This document shows, one piece after another, positions 1-7,300 of a stretch of DNA of 9,076 bases. The position numbers were made by a program, and so were the translations under genes. Within the stretch, counting starts at the first letter, position 1; each line of letters begins with the position of its first letter. Origin of the DNA: Oscillospiraceae bacterium (GTDB taxonomy: Bacteria > Bacillota > Clostridia > Oscillospirales > Acutalibacteraceae); contig DOZQ01000212.1 of the NCBI GenBank assembly GCA_003517915.1, forward strand, positions 597 to 9,672. Direction: 5' to 3'. The notes under the pieces are model-generated. The model searched no databases, had not been told where the DNA came from, and was given only the letters and a program-made list of their open reading frames with translations.

Positions 1-1014
1 ATCCAAAAAACCGGCGATTATTTAGTTTACCGAACAGAAGAAATAAACGCCGGAGACGTCTCCCGTAAGATATATAATATTAAGGAAAAAACAGAGGTAA
101 ATTTGGAGGGACATGTGTCTATTAACAGTGCCGATGTAAGTTGTTTGGGATCAGCTATTATAGCTGTTGATTTATTTAAAGTCAGAGCCTCTGTTTTGGA
201 TACAGATACCGGAGATATAAAATATTATGATCATCTGAACATTAAGTCATTATATGGCGGCAGATCCGATGATTTGCTTGCAGCGCTCCACACAAATGGT
301 TTATGGGGATATCTCAGCTATTCAAACGGGCAGCTTGAGTGGGCGATTGAGCCGCAGTTCGTTGGTGCCCATGAATTTAACGGTGATTACGCGTATGTGA
401 TAACAAGGGATGCGGCTTCTTGGGACGAATCGTTATCGTTTTCGACTTCCCGCGGCATTGGCATTATTGACAAACAGGGAGATATTGTCGCTACTGAAGA
501 TATTGGCGGCGATACATATTTTACACCTTGTTCAACTGAAAACTTCTTTTATGATGTTCGCTATCCGGAGGAGGACTATAGTGAGCCCCGCGAGGTTACC
601 GTTTATGACCACAATCTAAAGGCTGTTTGGGGTCCTTTTCCGGGAGACTACCTTCACGAAGACGAAAACGGATTTTTTACGGTAAGAACGGAATATGAGT
701 CCAAGCAGACCTTTATCTTCGACGGGGAAAATGAGATTGTATTGCCCTATGAGTTTTATTGTTCCGAAAGATTGAACAACGGCTGTTATCTGGGAACTGT
801 CAGCACCGAAACAGAGCTTTATAAGGATAATTACGCTTATAAATCAGAATATCTCATAATTGACGAGAAAGGCGAGGAAGTAGATCGGTGCCGGAATATT
901 TTCTCTTTTGGCGGAGATATAATCTGGAAAACCAAAGGCTCGGTTCAGGGATACACGGATCTTGAGGGCAACTGGTATTACCGTGAATCAGCCTATCAAA
1001 TGCTTATGGATTAG
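1..1014 (+). CDS. WG-repeat-containing protein, C-terminal part (5' end outside window)
   Basis: The frame is open from base 1. A TTG at 103 could serve as a start, but the codons before it read as ordinary protein and no good ribosome site precedes it, so I treat the gene as entering from the left with its true start outside the window. At about bases 295-396 there is a recognisable WG repeat: an NGLWGY motif followed by I-E-P-Q-F and a short run before an A-Y-V strand, matching the usual G-x-W-G-Y/F ... I-x-P-x-F/Y pattern. The rest is short beta strands with turns such as TDTGD, DKQGD and DEKGEE, and near the end YTDLEGNWYY, which looks like further degenerate repeats. WG repeats are thought to form beta-structured binding surfaces; the ligand is not known. 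The stop overlaps the ribosome site of the lipoprotein gene at 1028, so the two are probably cotranscribed. Family fairly sure; function unknown. Confidence 0.8.
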   Translation: MQKTGDYLVYRTEEINAGDVSRKIYNIKEKTEVNLEGHVSINSADVSCLGSAIIAVDLFKVRASVLDTDTGDIKYYDHLNIKSLYGGRSDDLLAALHTNGLWGYLSYSNGQLEWAIEPQFVGAHEFNGDYAYVITRDAASWDESLSFSTSRGIGIIDKQGDIVATEDIGGDTYFTPCSTENFFYDVRYPEEDYSEPREVTVYDHNLKAVWGPFPGDYLHEDENGFFTVRTEYESKQTFIFDGENEIVLPYEFYCSERLNNGCYLGTVSTETELYKDNYAYKSEYLIIDEKGEEVDRCRNIFSFGGDIIWKTKGSVQGYTDLEGNWYYRESAYQMLMD

Positions 1015-1027
1015 GAGGAACAGTTAA

Positions 1028-1942
1028 ATGAAAAAATTATTATCGGTGGTTTTATTGCTTGCGATGTTCATATGCCTTATGTCGGGATGCATAAACAGGC
1101 CCGAATCGGAAGCCTCTGCGGACTCATCGGAAACCTCCCCGGCGTCAACCGAGGATATTGTCATAGACGAACTGCCCACGCTGGACGGTTCTACCGCAAA
1201 TATTCCGATGGCCGTGGCGATGCTCCAAAAAATCAAAGGCATTTCGAAAGAAGAAGCCGAGGAACAAATTGAGTTCAACACAACCTCATACGCCTATTAC
1301 AATCTTGTGAATGGTAGCGCCGACCTGATTCTTGCCTATGAAGCGGATGAAGACACAAAAGCAAATATAAAAACGGAGGATTTAGAGTTTCACGAAATCG
1401 GTTTGGACGCACTTGTGTTTATCACCAACAAGAACAATCCCGTCGACGGCTTGAGTACGGCAGATATACAAAGCATATACAGCGGCTCGGCCAAAAACTG
1501 GAACCGCTTCGGGGGTCAAGACAGTGAGATAATAGCCTATCAGCGTCAGGAGCAGTCGGGGTCGCAGGCTTTGATGAGAAAATTGGTCATGCAAAGAACC
1601 GAGATGGCCGAGGCTCCTGTAAACCGTATTCCGGACACAATGATGGGACTGATAGAAGAGCTGGCCAGCTATAGGGATGATCAAAACGCTTTGGGTTACT
1701 CGGTTTATTATTACGCGAATGAAATGTACGCAAACAAAAATCTTAAATTTCTGGTGGTAGACGGCGTCATGCCGGAAAACGAGACGATAAGGAATAAGAC
1801 ATATCCGCATACAAATCCCTTTTACGCGGTCATTAGAAAAAGCGAGCCAGATGACAGCCCCGCGCGAAAAATGCTTAATTGGATATTGTCCGCTGAGGGG
1901 AAGGAGACTATTGAGCAAGCCGGATATGTGGCCATTCGGTAA
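1028..1942 (+). CDS. PstS-like substrate-binding lipoprotein
   Basis: A 304-residue secreted protein. Residues 1-21 form a lipoprotein signal: MKK, a hydrophobic stretch, then M-S-G-C, so Cys21 would be lipidated and the protein held on the outer face of the membrane. A Ser/Glu-rich linker (about 22-45) follows. The mature part resembles the phosphate-binding family PstS: LDGSTANIP at 52-60 matches the family's D-G-S-T ligand loop, LSTADIQSIYSG (142-153) and NW (157-158) match its middle segment, QEQSGSQ (174-180) matches the second phosphate loop, and YPHTNPFY (259-266) matches the usual Y-P-[LI]-[ST]-R-P segment with Arg replaced by Asn. It is rather short, and no pstC, pstA or pstB follows, so a transport role is unproven; it may sense or bind an anion for the WG-repeat partner upstream. 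An AGGAGG at 1013-1018, nine bases before the ATG, fixes the start. Family good; ligand uncertain. Confidence 0.82.
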   Translation: MKKLLSVVLLLAMFICLMSGCINRPESEASADSSETSPASTEDIVIDELPTLDGSTANIPMAVAMLQKIKGISKEEAEEQIEFNTTSYAYYNLVNGSADLILAYEADEDTKANIKTEDLEFHEIGLDALVFITNKNNPVDGLSTADIQSIYSGSAKNWNRFGGQDSEIIAYQRQEQSGSQALMRKLVMQRTEMAEAPVNRIPDTMMGLIEELASYRDDQNALGYSVYYYANEMYANKNLKFLVVDGVMPENETIRNKTYPHTNPFYAVIRKSEPDDSPARKMLNWILSAEGKETIEQAGYVAIR

Positions 1943-1961
1943 GATATAGTCAAAACTAAGC

Positions 1962-1984
1962 GTGTCCCGCAGATTGCGAGACAC
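1962..1984 (+). terminator. Possible terminator hairpin after the lipoprotein gene
   Basis: GTGTCCCGC and GCGAGACAC pair over nine positions with one mismatch around the loop AGATT. The stem starts 20 bases past the stop of the lipoprotein gene. The bases that follow (TTCTGTTAAT) are only partly T-rich, so termination would be weak to moderate. It lies inside the MITE-like segment, which may have supplied it. Confidence 0.4.
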
Positions 1985-2013
1985 TTCTGTTAATGCTTTA
2001 GCGCAAAATAACC

Positions 2014-2028
2014 ACCGGCTATGCCGGT
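2014..2028. repeat. Short perfect hairpin (ACCGGC-TAT-GCCGGT)
   Basis: A perfect 6-base stem closes a 3-base loop. CC on the left (2012-2013) and GG on the right (2031-2032) could extend it with an AA bulge. It sits in the centre of the MITE-like segment and also recalls the foldback hairpins of REP sequences and IS200/IS605 ends, but no transposase gene is nearby. It has no T run and is unlikely to be a terminator. Confidence 0.45.
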
Positions 2029-2085
2029 AAGGATAAAAATCTTTAGATATAAGGAAACCTCCTTTGACTATAAGTGTCACAGAAT

Positions 2086-2116
2086 TTGTTAATATTTTCA
2101 GCCGGAATTTTATAAT
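2086..2116 (+). promoter_or_regulatory. Weak candidate promoter with perfect TATAAT
   Basis: TATAAT at 2111-2116 matches the -10 consensus exactly, but the best upstream -35 (TTGTTA, 2086-2091) is four of six at a 19-base spacing. The region is AT-rich, so a chance match is possible. It would read toward the dehydrogenase gene at 2259 and is weaker than the candidate at 2134-2162. Confidence 0.25.
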
Positions 2117-2133
2117 AGTTCACAATCATGCAC

Positions 2134-2162
2134 TTGACTAAGCCGAAATACACTGATATGCT
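2134..2162 (+). promoter_or_regulatory. Probable promoter of the dehydrogenase gene (extended -10)
   Basis: TTGACT (2134-2139, five of six to the -35 consensus) and TATGCT (2157-2162, four of six) are 17 bases apart, and TG at 2154-2155 gives the extended -10 form TGn-TATGCT. Transcription would start near 2169, leaving a leader of about 90 bases that includes the long inverted repeat at 2191-2226. Confidence 0.5.
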
Positions 2163-2190
2163 TTTAGTAGTGAAGCCTTATAAATAGTTT

Positions 2191-2226
2191 GTCAGATTAA
2201 AAATGTTTCGCTGCGTTTAATCTGAC
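2191..2226 (+). promoter_or_regulatory. Perfect 11-base-arm inverted repeat in the leader of the dehydrogenase gene
   Basis: GTCAGATTAAA (2191-2201) is matched exactly by TTTAATCTGAC (2216-2226) around a 14-base loop. It lies after the probable promoter and ends 32 bases before the chosen ATG. There is no T run after it and it does not cover the AAAGGA ribosome site, so it is neither a standard terminator nor an obvious translational lock. An operator for a dimeric repressor, or a stabilising or processing hairpin in the leader RNA, are the main options. Confidence 0.5.
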
Positions 2227-2243
2227 CGGCTATAAAAACCATG

Positions 2244-2249
2244 AAAGGA
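2244..2249 (+). promoter_or_regulatory. Ribosome binding site that places the start at 2259
   Basis: AAAGGA lies nine bases before the ATG at 2259. The in-frame ATG at 2241 has only TATAAAAACC before it and overlaps this site, so 2259 is the better start; the protein then begins six residues before the nucleotide-binding strand, as is usual for the family. Confidence 0.7.
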
Positions 2250-2258
2250 CGTGCTTCA

Positions 2259-3284
2259 ATGAAAAAAGAGAAGATAGTTGTCACCGGCGCGACGGGATAT
2301 GTCGGAACAGTGCTGGTCAAAACGCTGTATGACGCGGGGTATGAAGTGACGTCGCTTGTTCTGCCCGATGAAGATATCGAGTTTATATCACAGTATTCAA
2401 AGGTGCGGTATGCCGACGTTCGCGACGCGGACGCGCTTGAGCGCGAAGCGTCCGGCTTTGACGCCGTAATTCATTTAGCCGGAATTGTCAACATCAGTAC
2501 CCGCAACCATGCGCTTATGCGCCAGGTAAACGTGGAGGGTACCCGCAATGTGGCCGAACTGTGCCGCAGACAGAATATGCGCATGATCTATTGCAGCTCG
2601 GTACACGCCATTCCCTGTCTGCCGAAGGATGAGACCATGTCCGAAATTACCGCCTTTGATCCCGATAAGGTAAAGGGAGTATACGGCAAAACCAAAGCGG
2701 AGGCGACAAAGCTGGTTTTAGAGATGACCAAGCAAGGACTTGACGCGATGGTGGCCTTTCCCTCGGGCGTTATCGGGCCGTATGAGCGCACACTCTCAAA
2801 TATAGGGCAGATGATCTCCGATTTTTTGTGCGGCGGCCTGACCTCCTATATAGACGGCAAATACAATTTTGTCGATGTCCGCGACGTCGCCAAGGGGATT
2901 TGCGCTATGCTCGGGCATTGGTCGTCCGGCGAGGGATATATTCTATCGGGGCATGAGGTGTCGGTCAAGCGGATGATTTCGGAAATCGCCAAGGCCGGCA
3001 AAAAAAAGATGCTGCGCTCAAAACTGCCATACTGGTTTGTCATGGGCACAAGCTATCTCGCGGAGGTCTATTATTTTCTGCTGCGCAAAAAGCCGCTGTT
3101 TACCCATTATTCCCTTCAGACACTGCGCAGCAACTGCCGTTTTTCAAACAAAAAGGCACGCGAAAAAATTGGCTTTGCCCCGCGTCCGCTGCAGGAAAGC
3201 CTCTCTGATATGACACATTGGATTATGGAGCATTTTATCGTTAAAAAGGGCAAGAAATATAAACCCTGCCTTTACAGGGATTAA
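2259..3284 (+). CDS. NAD-dependent epimerase/dehydratase (extended SDR) family protein
   Basis: A 341-residue soluble oxidoreductase of the extended short-chain dehydrogenase/reductase class. The N-terminal Rossmann fold is plain: KIVVTGATGYVG (5-16) carries the T-G-x-x-G-x-x-G dinucleotide loop, ADVRD (52-56) is the adenine-side acid segment, and HLAG (72-75) is the usual strand-4 motif. The catalytic set is Ser113/Ser114 in CSSVHA plus Tyr142 and Lys146 in YGKTK. PSGVIGP (168-174) and FVDVRDVAKG (204-213) are the conserved substrate-side segments of the dihydroflavonol-reductase-like and sugar-epimerase group. Residues 250-290 are more hydrophobic and basic (PYWFVMGTSYLAEVYYFLL) and could sit at the membrane, while the tail is lysine-rich. 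The substrate cannot be told from sequence: a nucleotide sugar, a sterol-like or a flavonol-like ketone are all possible. It stands alone, with its own promoter and terminator, and converges on the minus-strand operon. Confidence 0.88.
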   Translation: MKKEKIVVTGATGYVGTVLVKTLYDAGYEVTSLVLPDEDIEFISQYSKVRYADVRDADALEREASGFDAVIHLAGIVNISTRNHALMRQVNVEGTRNVAELCRRQNMRMIYCSSVHAIPCLPKDETMSEITAFDPDKVKGVYGKTKAEATKLVLEMTKQGLDAMVAFPSGVIGPYERTLSNIGQMISDFLCGGLTSYIDGKYNFVDVRDVAKGICAMLGHWSSGEGYILSGHEVSVKRMISEIAKAGKKKMLRSKLPYWFVMGTSYLAEVYYFLLRKKPLFTHYSLQTLRSNCRFSNKKAREKIGFAPRPLQESLSDMTHWIMEHFIVKKGKKYKPCLYRD

Positions 3285-3287
3285 AAC

Positions 3288-3333
3288 CACAAAAACTGCC
3301 CGCCGGTTAATAAGCCGGCGGGCAGTTTTTGTG
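3288..3333. terminator. Strong two-way rho-independent terminator
   Basis: The arms 3288-3306 and 3315-3333 are exact inverted copies of 19 bases, with a GC-rich core (CTGCCCGCCGG) flanked by A5 on the left and T5 on the right. This gives a T run after the stem on both strands. It begins three bases after the stop of the dehydrogenase gene and lies 12 bases beyond the end of the minus-strand operon, so it should end both transcripts. Confidence 0.93.
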
Positions 3334-3344
3334 TGACAGCATTT

Positions 3345-4376
3345 CTAAAAGATATTGGCTATAAGCATCGCGGCGGCGGCAATAATCCCGCCAAGCGAGG
3401 CTATCATTATAACAGCGGGCAGACATCCCGCTTTGGGCATTCCCGCAACTCCCGGGCGGCTTAGATTCTGCTTTATCTGCTCTTTGAGAATAAGCGGCGG
3501 GATAAAGCCGGAAGCTCCGGGCGGCGAAACAGAGGCATATCCGTAATTAAAAAAGTTGGATTTATCTATGCTCTCGTTTTTGGCCGCGATAAGCTTGTCC
3601 TGCGCTTCCTTCGCGGCGGCGTGCGTCTCCATATCATCCAAAAACTCACCGGTAAGGGCAATCGCCCCTTCAAAAATAAACCGGTAATTGTCGGGGTTTG
3701 CGGGATGTCCCATCGCCGCGCAGTGCAAAATGCTTTCGCCGATTAAACGGCAGACAAAAGAGCTGTAGTTAGTCAGCGCCATGCGCAGAAGGTCGACTGG
3801 CGCGTCTATCTCCGGAAAAAGCAAAAACAGCGAGCTCATGGCCACCGCGCAGGGCAAACGTTCAACCGAGCCGGATTCCACTGTTTTTGCCTCCAGCTCG
3901 GCTAACTGCACGACGTTATCGCACCATGACATACCGTGAGCGCGGTTGTACTCCACCGCTTCAAGCTGGTTTTTGGCCTTTTGCGTCAAGGGCCTGACCG
4001 TCTCGCTTTTGTGGATATAAGAAGCATACTCGTCATATGAAACGGCAAGCTGACCCATATCCGCGCAGGCCTTGACATACATGTCCTCCATAGCCTCCTG
4101 CAACGTGGGAGCCGAAGGGTTTTTGAGCATAGACATGTCGTCGTCGACATATTTAAGAAACGCCGTGTAGCTGTCGCGGGCTTTTTTCGCGTCGCCTATT
4201 TGGTAAAAATAAGTCTCCGCCAATGTCCAGCGGCAAAGCGCCTCGCTCTGCCGTTCCATCCCCGGCTGCCACACGGCGGACGAAATGGCATACTCGCACA
4301 GCTCGACCGCCTCTTTGAACCGCTTGCCCTTCAGCAGCATCTGATCGATTTGAATAAAATAATCGTGAGTGAACAT
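3345..4376 (-). CDS. TPR-like helical protein with C-terminal membrane anchor
   Basis: A 343-residue protein I cannot assign to a named family. Residues 1-80 are helical with tetratricopeptide-like spacing: FKEAVELCEYAI, then LAETYFYQIGDAKKARDSY with the W/L, Y, G and A positions of a TPR. Residues 90-265 are mostly amphipathic helices, several charged. About 276-318 is a Pro/Gly-rich linker, followed by one hydrophobic helix at about 319-341 (VIMIASLGGIIAAAAML) that ends two residues before the C-terminus. There is no signal peptide, so the bulk should lie in the cytoplasm as a tail-anchored protein. Its ATG is one base after the TAA of the STAND gene and its AAAGGAG (4384-4390) lies inside that gene's last codons, so translation is coupled and the two products probably act together. 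It could be a membrane platform, an adaptor, or a membrane-damaging effector. Confidence 0.8.
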   Translation of the reverse strand: MFTHDYFIQIDQMLLKGKRFKEAVELCEYAISSAVWQPGMERQSEALCRWTLAETYFYQIGDAKKARDSYTAFLKYVDDDMSMLKNPSAPTLQEAMEDMYVKACADMGQLAVSYDEYASYIHKSETVRPLTQKAKNQLEAVEYNRAHGMSWCDNVVQLAELEAKTVESGSVERLPCAVAMSSLFLLFPEIDAPVDLLRMALTNYSSFVCRLIGESILHCAAMGHPANPDNYRFIFEGAIALTGEFLDDMETHAAAKEAQDKLIAAKNESIDKSNFFNYGYASVSPPGASGFIPPLILKEQIKQNLSRPGVAGMPKAGCLPAVIMIASLGGIIAAAAMLIANIF

Positions 4377-4377
4377 C

Positions 4378-7300
4378 TTATTTCTCCTTTCGACTGGGAA
4401 TAACCTTTTTTATTTCGGATGAACCGCCGCACAGGGCAAGGGCATAATCCCCGCCCCGCGACGCCTGCAGCCTGTTAAACGATCCATTTACGGCAAGAGC
4501 CGCCTGATAAGCAAGCGTTGCCGCGTCATACGCGAAAATATTGCCCCTATAGCAAACCAGATAGCTGTCCGCCGCGCAAGCGGTGCTAGGATTTATATTT
4601 TGGGTTCTGCCTAGGTTAATATCGGCGTGCCGCCCTCCGCCGGAAGTCAACTCTTCTTTTGTTCCAAAACAAACATGCAGTAAATCTTGGCTTTTGGCCG
4701 AATGCGGAGTGTTGAACATCAGGTAAATCCGCTTGGTTTCCTCGTGAAACGCGGCGTCAACCGGTACGCCGTAGGCAGAAGAAAATGACTGCTCACCGTA
4801 AAAACTAAGCAGACCCGGGCGCACGCTTTCGAATATCAGGAGTTTGTCGCTCAGCGGCACATGCCCCGTGGAAGCGTCGCTCATCCCGCTACCGATGCCG
4901 AAAAGCAGCATATACGGCCCCAAAAAGCGTACATCGGCAATCTCAAAACCGTAGCTTGACAAATCATATGAAAAACTGCTTTGCCCGCAGCAAAAACGCC
5001 ACAAATTATCGATGTAATAAACACATCCGTCCGGCGACGCAAAGCTCTTTAATATGCGTATCGCCCGGCCTATCTCTTTTATCGGCTGAAAATAGCTCTG
5101 TTTTGGCGGCAGGTAATATCCCTGCCCAAACTCACTGAGTAAATAAGTCCCGCCGGACGTGATACAAACGGATGGCTGGATTCTTTCGTCCTCCAGACGT
5201 ATGGGCTTTGAGCAAAATCCATTCGTTTGAACAGTAATGTTTCCGCTTTGATCCCGAGCGGCGACCGTTAATTCCGGTATCTCGTTCATAGCTATGATCT
5301 GCCTAATATTGCTTTTAGTTTCATGGTATCCGCTTACCGTTTCAAATTTGACGACGGCGGAGCCTAAAATGCTGAATATCGTGTTACCGTTTGCCGCCAG
5401 CATATTCATATGCCGGTCTTCATTTTTATCGGCGGATATAGCCTGCGTGCGGTTTGCGGCATAATCCCAAATTATGATCTCGTCGTGATGACACAACACA
5501 AGCAGCTTTTGGCCGAATTTGCAAATGGCTTTCACCGGGTTTGTCATTTTTCTTTCCGCGATTATATTGCCGGCAGGGTCAACAATTAAAACGCGGTCGT
5601 CCGAAACGGCGGTCGCAAAACAGTCGTCAGACAGCGCACACGCGTGTTGTGTGAAAACTCCCTCTAGCACTTGAATTCGCTTAACGGTTTCATTCGCCTG
5701 AGAATAAAGATAAATCCCGGAATACATGCCCTCGCGAAGTGAAAATACGGCGGCTTCGTTCAGCGAAATGACTGCGTCAAGAACGGCGGGATTTTCCGTT
5801 CGCGTAATATCCGTAAACGCCGGTTTGGTTAAATCAAATTCCCGTACTGTGTGCGCGTCCGGCTGAAAATAAAAACCTCCGCCCGAAAATCCATATGATG
5901 AAAATCCTCGCCTAGGTTTATAGGCCGATAGCTCCTGATTCAGGCTTACCGCTTGACTAAGCAGTCCGTCACTGTTGTATTTAAGCCTGAAAAGCTCTAT
6001 TCTTGCGTCTTCATACATCAAGGCTAAATATTTCTGGTCGGGTGAAAACCGAACGGACACAATCCGCGTCGGATGCACATGAATGATGCATGGCAGCATT
6101 TCAAAGGTGTTTGTATTAAACACCCGAAGCTGCCCGAGTGTCTCGGCAAACACAAAGGTCGCGGTGTCCGGGGAAAAGGCGCAGGCGGGGGTAAAGATTC
6201 GGCGCCCGGACTCGGAGACCAGTTTCAGCGTAAGCGACTGCGGATCTTTTGCGGCTTCGCCCTCATTTGTATCATCAGATGTTTCATCCGGAACCACAAA
6301 CATCCGCTCGATGTCCAGCCGTAATTTAGTCCAGCTTCCGTCCGCGATTAAGGCATTTGCCTGCCGTGATACCGAAGAGGATTTCTCCGCGCGGCAAACA
6401 GAAAATAACGCGTTGGGATATTCTGACAGCAAAGCCTGATGCCGAAGTATTATCCCCTCAAAATCACGGCAGATATCGGATTTAAATCGGTGTATTTCCG
6501 TGAGCAAGGGCTGTATCGGTGTTTTGGAGCAGCGGGCATCCAGATAAGTCAATCTGCTGTAAAGCTTTTCTCCTTCACAGTAATCATGTTCGGCGGTGTG
6601 ATAGCCAAATTCAACTAGAGCCCGGAGGTTATCGCCGGTGAAAGAATTGTTTTTGTCAGGATCACAGTCGGCCAAAAAGCATTCCATCAAAAGCCGGTTG
6701 CAGTGAATTTTCAGTTTGTTAAATCTTGTTAAAGCCGCACCCCGCAGTTCGTCATACAAAAAATCCACACGTCCGCCGCGCCGCGCCATAAACGGCCTGA
6801 CTTGCCGGACAAAATAACGGATCGTTCCGCGGATTTTCGCGTCGCCTTCATCCGAGAATTCCAGAGCGAAGCAAAAGGCAAGCTCGTCTTCATAAAGCCC
6901 GCCGCGCGCGGCCGATAACAGCCCGAACAAAAGCGGCACGGCCTTTTGCGGATCAAGGATATCGTAAGCCTGCTCGTGAGACAGTCGCTCGAGTACATAA
7001 TCAAAGGCCTCGAGCGGTGAGCGGCCATAGAGCTTTATCTGATCCGCCAGCTGCTCAAATGCGCCGAACACCCTAAGCTCTGACAGCAGGATTTTCAGAT
7101 AAAGCGGGTTTGCGGAGGCGCTCTTCTGCGCCTCATCCTCTGGGTCGATTCCGCAGATTTCTTTTATGTGGTATTCGTCCAGAACCTTAAGGCGTTTTTT
7201 TAGATACGACGCGATAAGCTCGGTCTTGCGCTCAACGTTCACAGGCGGCAATTTAAGCGGCACCGGAGAATAATCCATACTCTCGCCCTTATTTATTTTC

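Larger units (their letters stand above)
1945..2072. repeat. MITE-like element with 10-base terminal inverted repeats
   Basis: TATAGTCAAA at 1945-1954 is matched exactly, inverted, by TTTGACTATA at 2063-2072. The 128 bases they enclose carry three smaller inverted repeats (1962-1984, 2014-2028 and 2051-2064) and no gene. The ends carry TA next to TAGTCAAA, as would be left by an element that duplicates a TA target, such as the IS630/Tc1-mariner group. Small size, matched ends, internal hairpins and position just after a stop codon fit a miniature inverted-repeat element moved by a transposase elsewhere in the genome. I see no second copy in the window, so mobility is inference. The alternatives are a chance repeat or a structured 3' untranslated region. 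Confidence 0.5.

Noticed and set aside
103..1014. TTG at 103 as the true start of the WG-repeat gene
   Set aside because: The frame stays open to base 1 and the preceding codons read like normal protein, so the gene most likely begins to the left of the window.
2014..2028. IS200/IS605 end or REP element with its own transposase
   Set aside because: The hairpin shape fits, but no Y1 transposase or TnpB-like sequence is present, and the enclosing 10-base inverted repeat is better explained by a MITE-like element.
1382..2080. Minus-strand open frame of 232 codons opposite the lipoprotein gene
   Set aside because: It lies mostly antisense to a gene with a clear signal peptide, ligand motifs and ribosome site. 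Its own translation shows no family motif, and its first part runs through the hairpin-rich spacer.
2241..2258. ATG at 2241 as the start of the dehydrogenase gene
   Set aside because: It has no ribosome site, and the AAAGGA that serves the ATG at 2259 lies inside it.
6083..6439. Plus-strand open frame of 118 codons inside the STAND gene
   Set aside because: It is antisense to well-conserved coding sequence, is Ser/Arg/Pro-rich as expected of a shadow frame, and has no recognisable domain.
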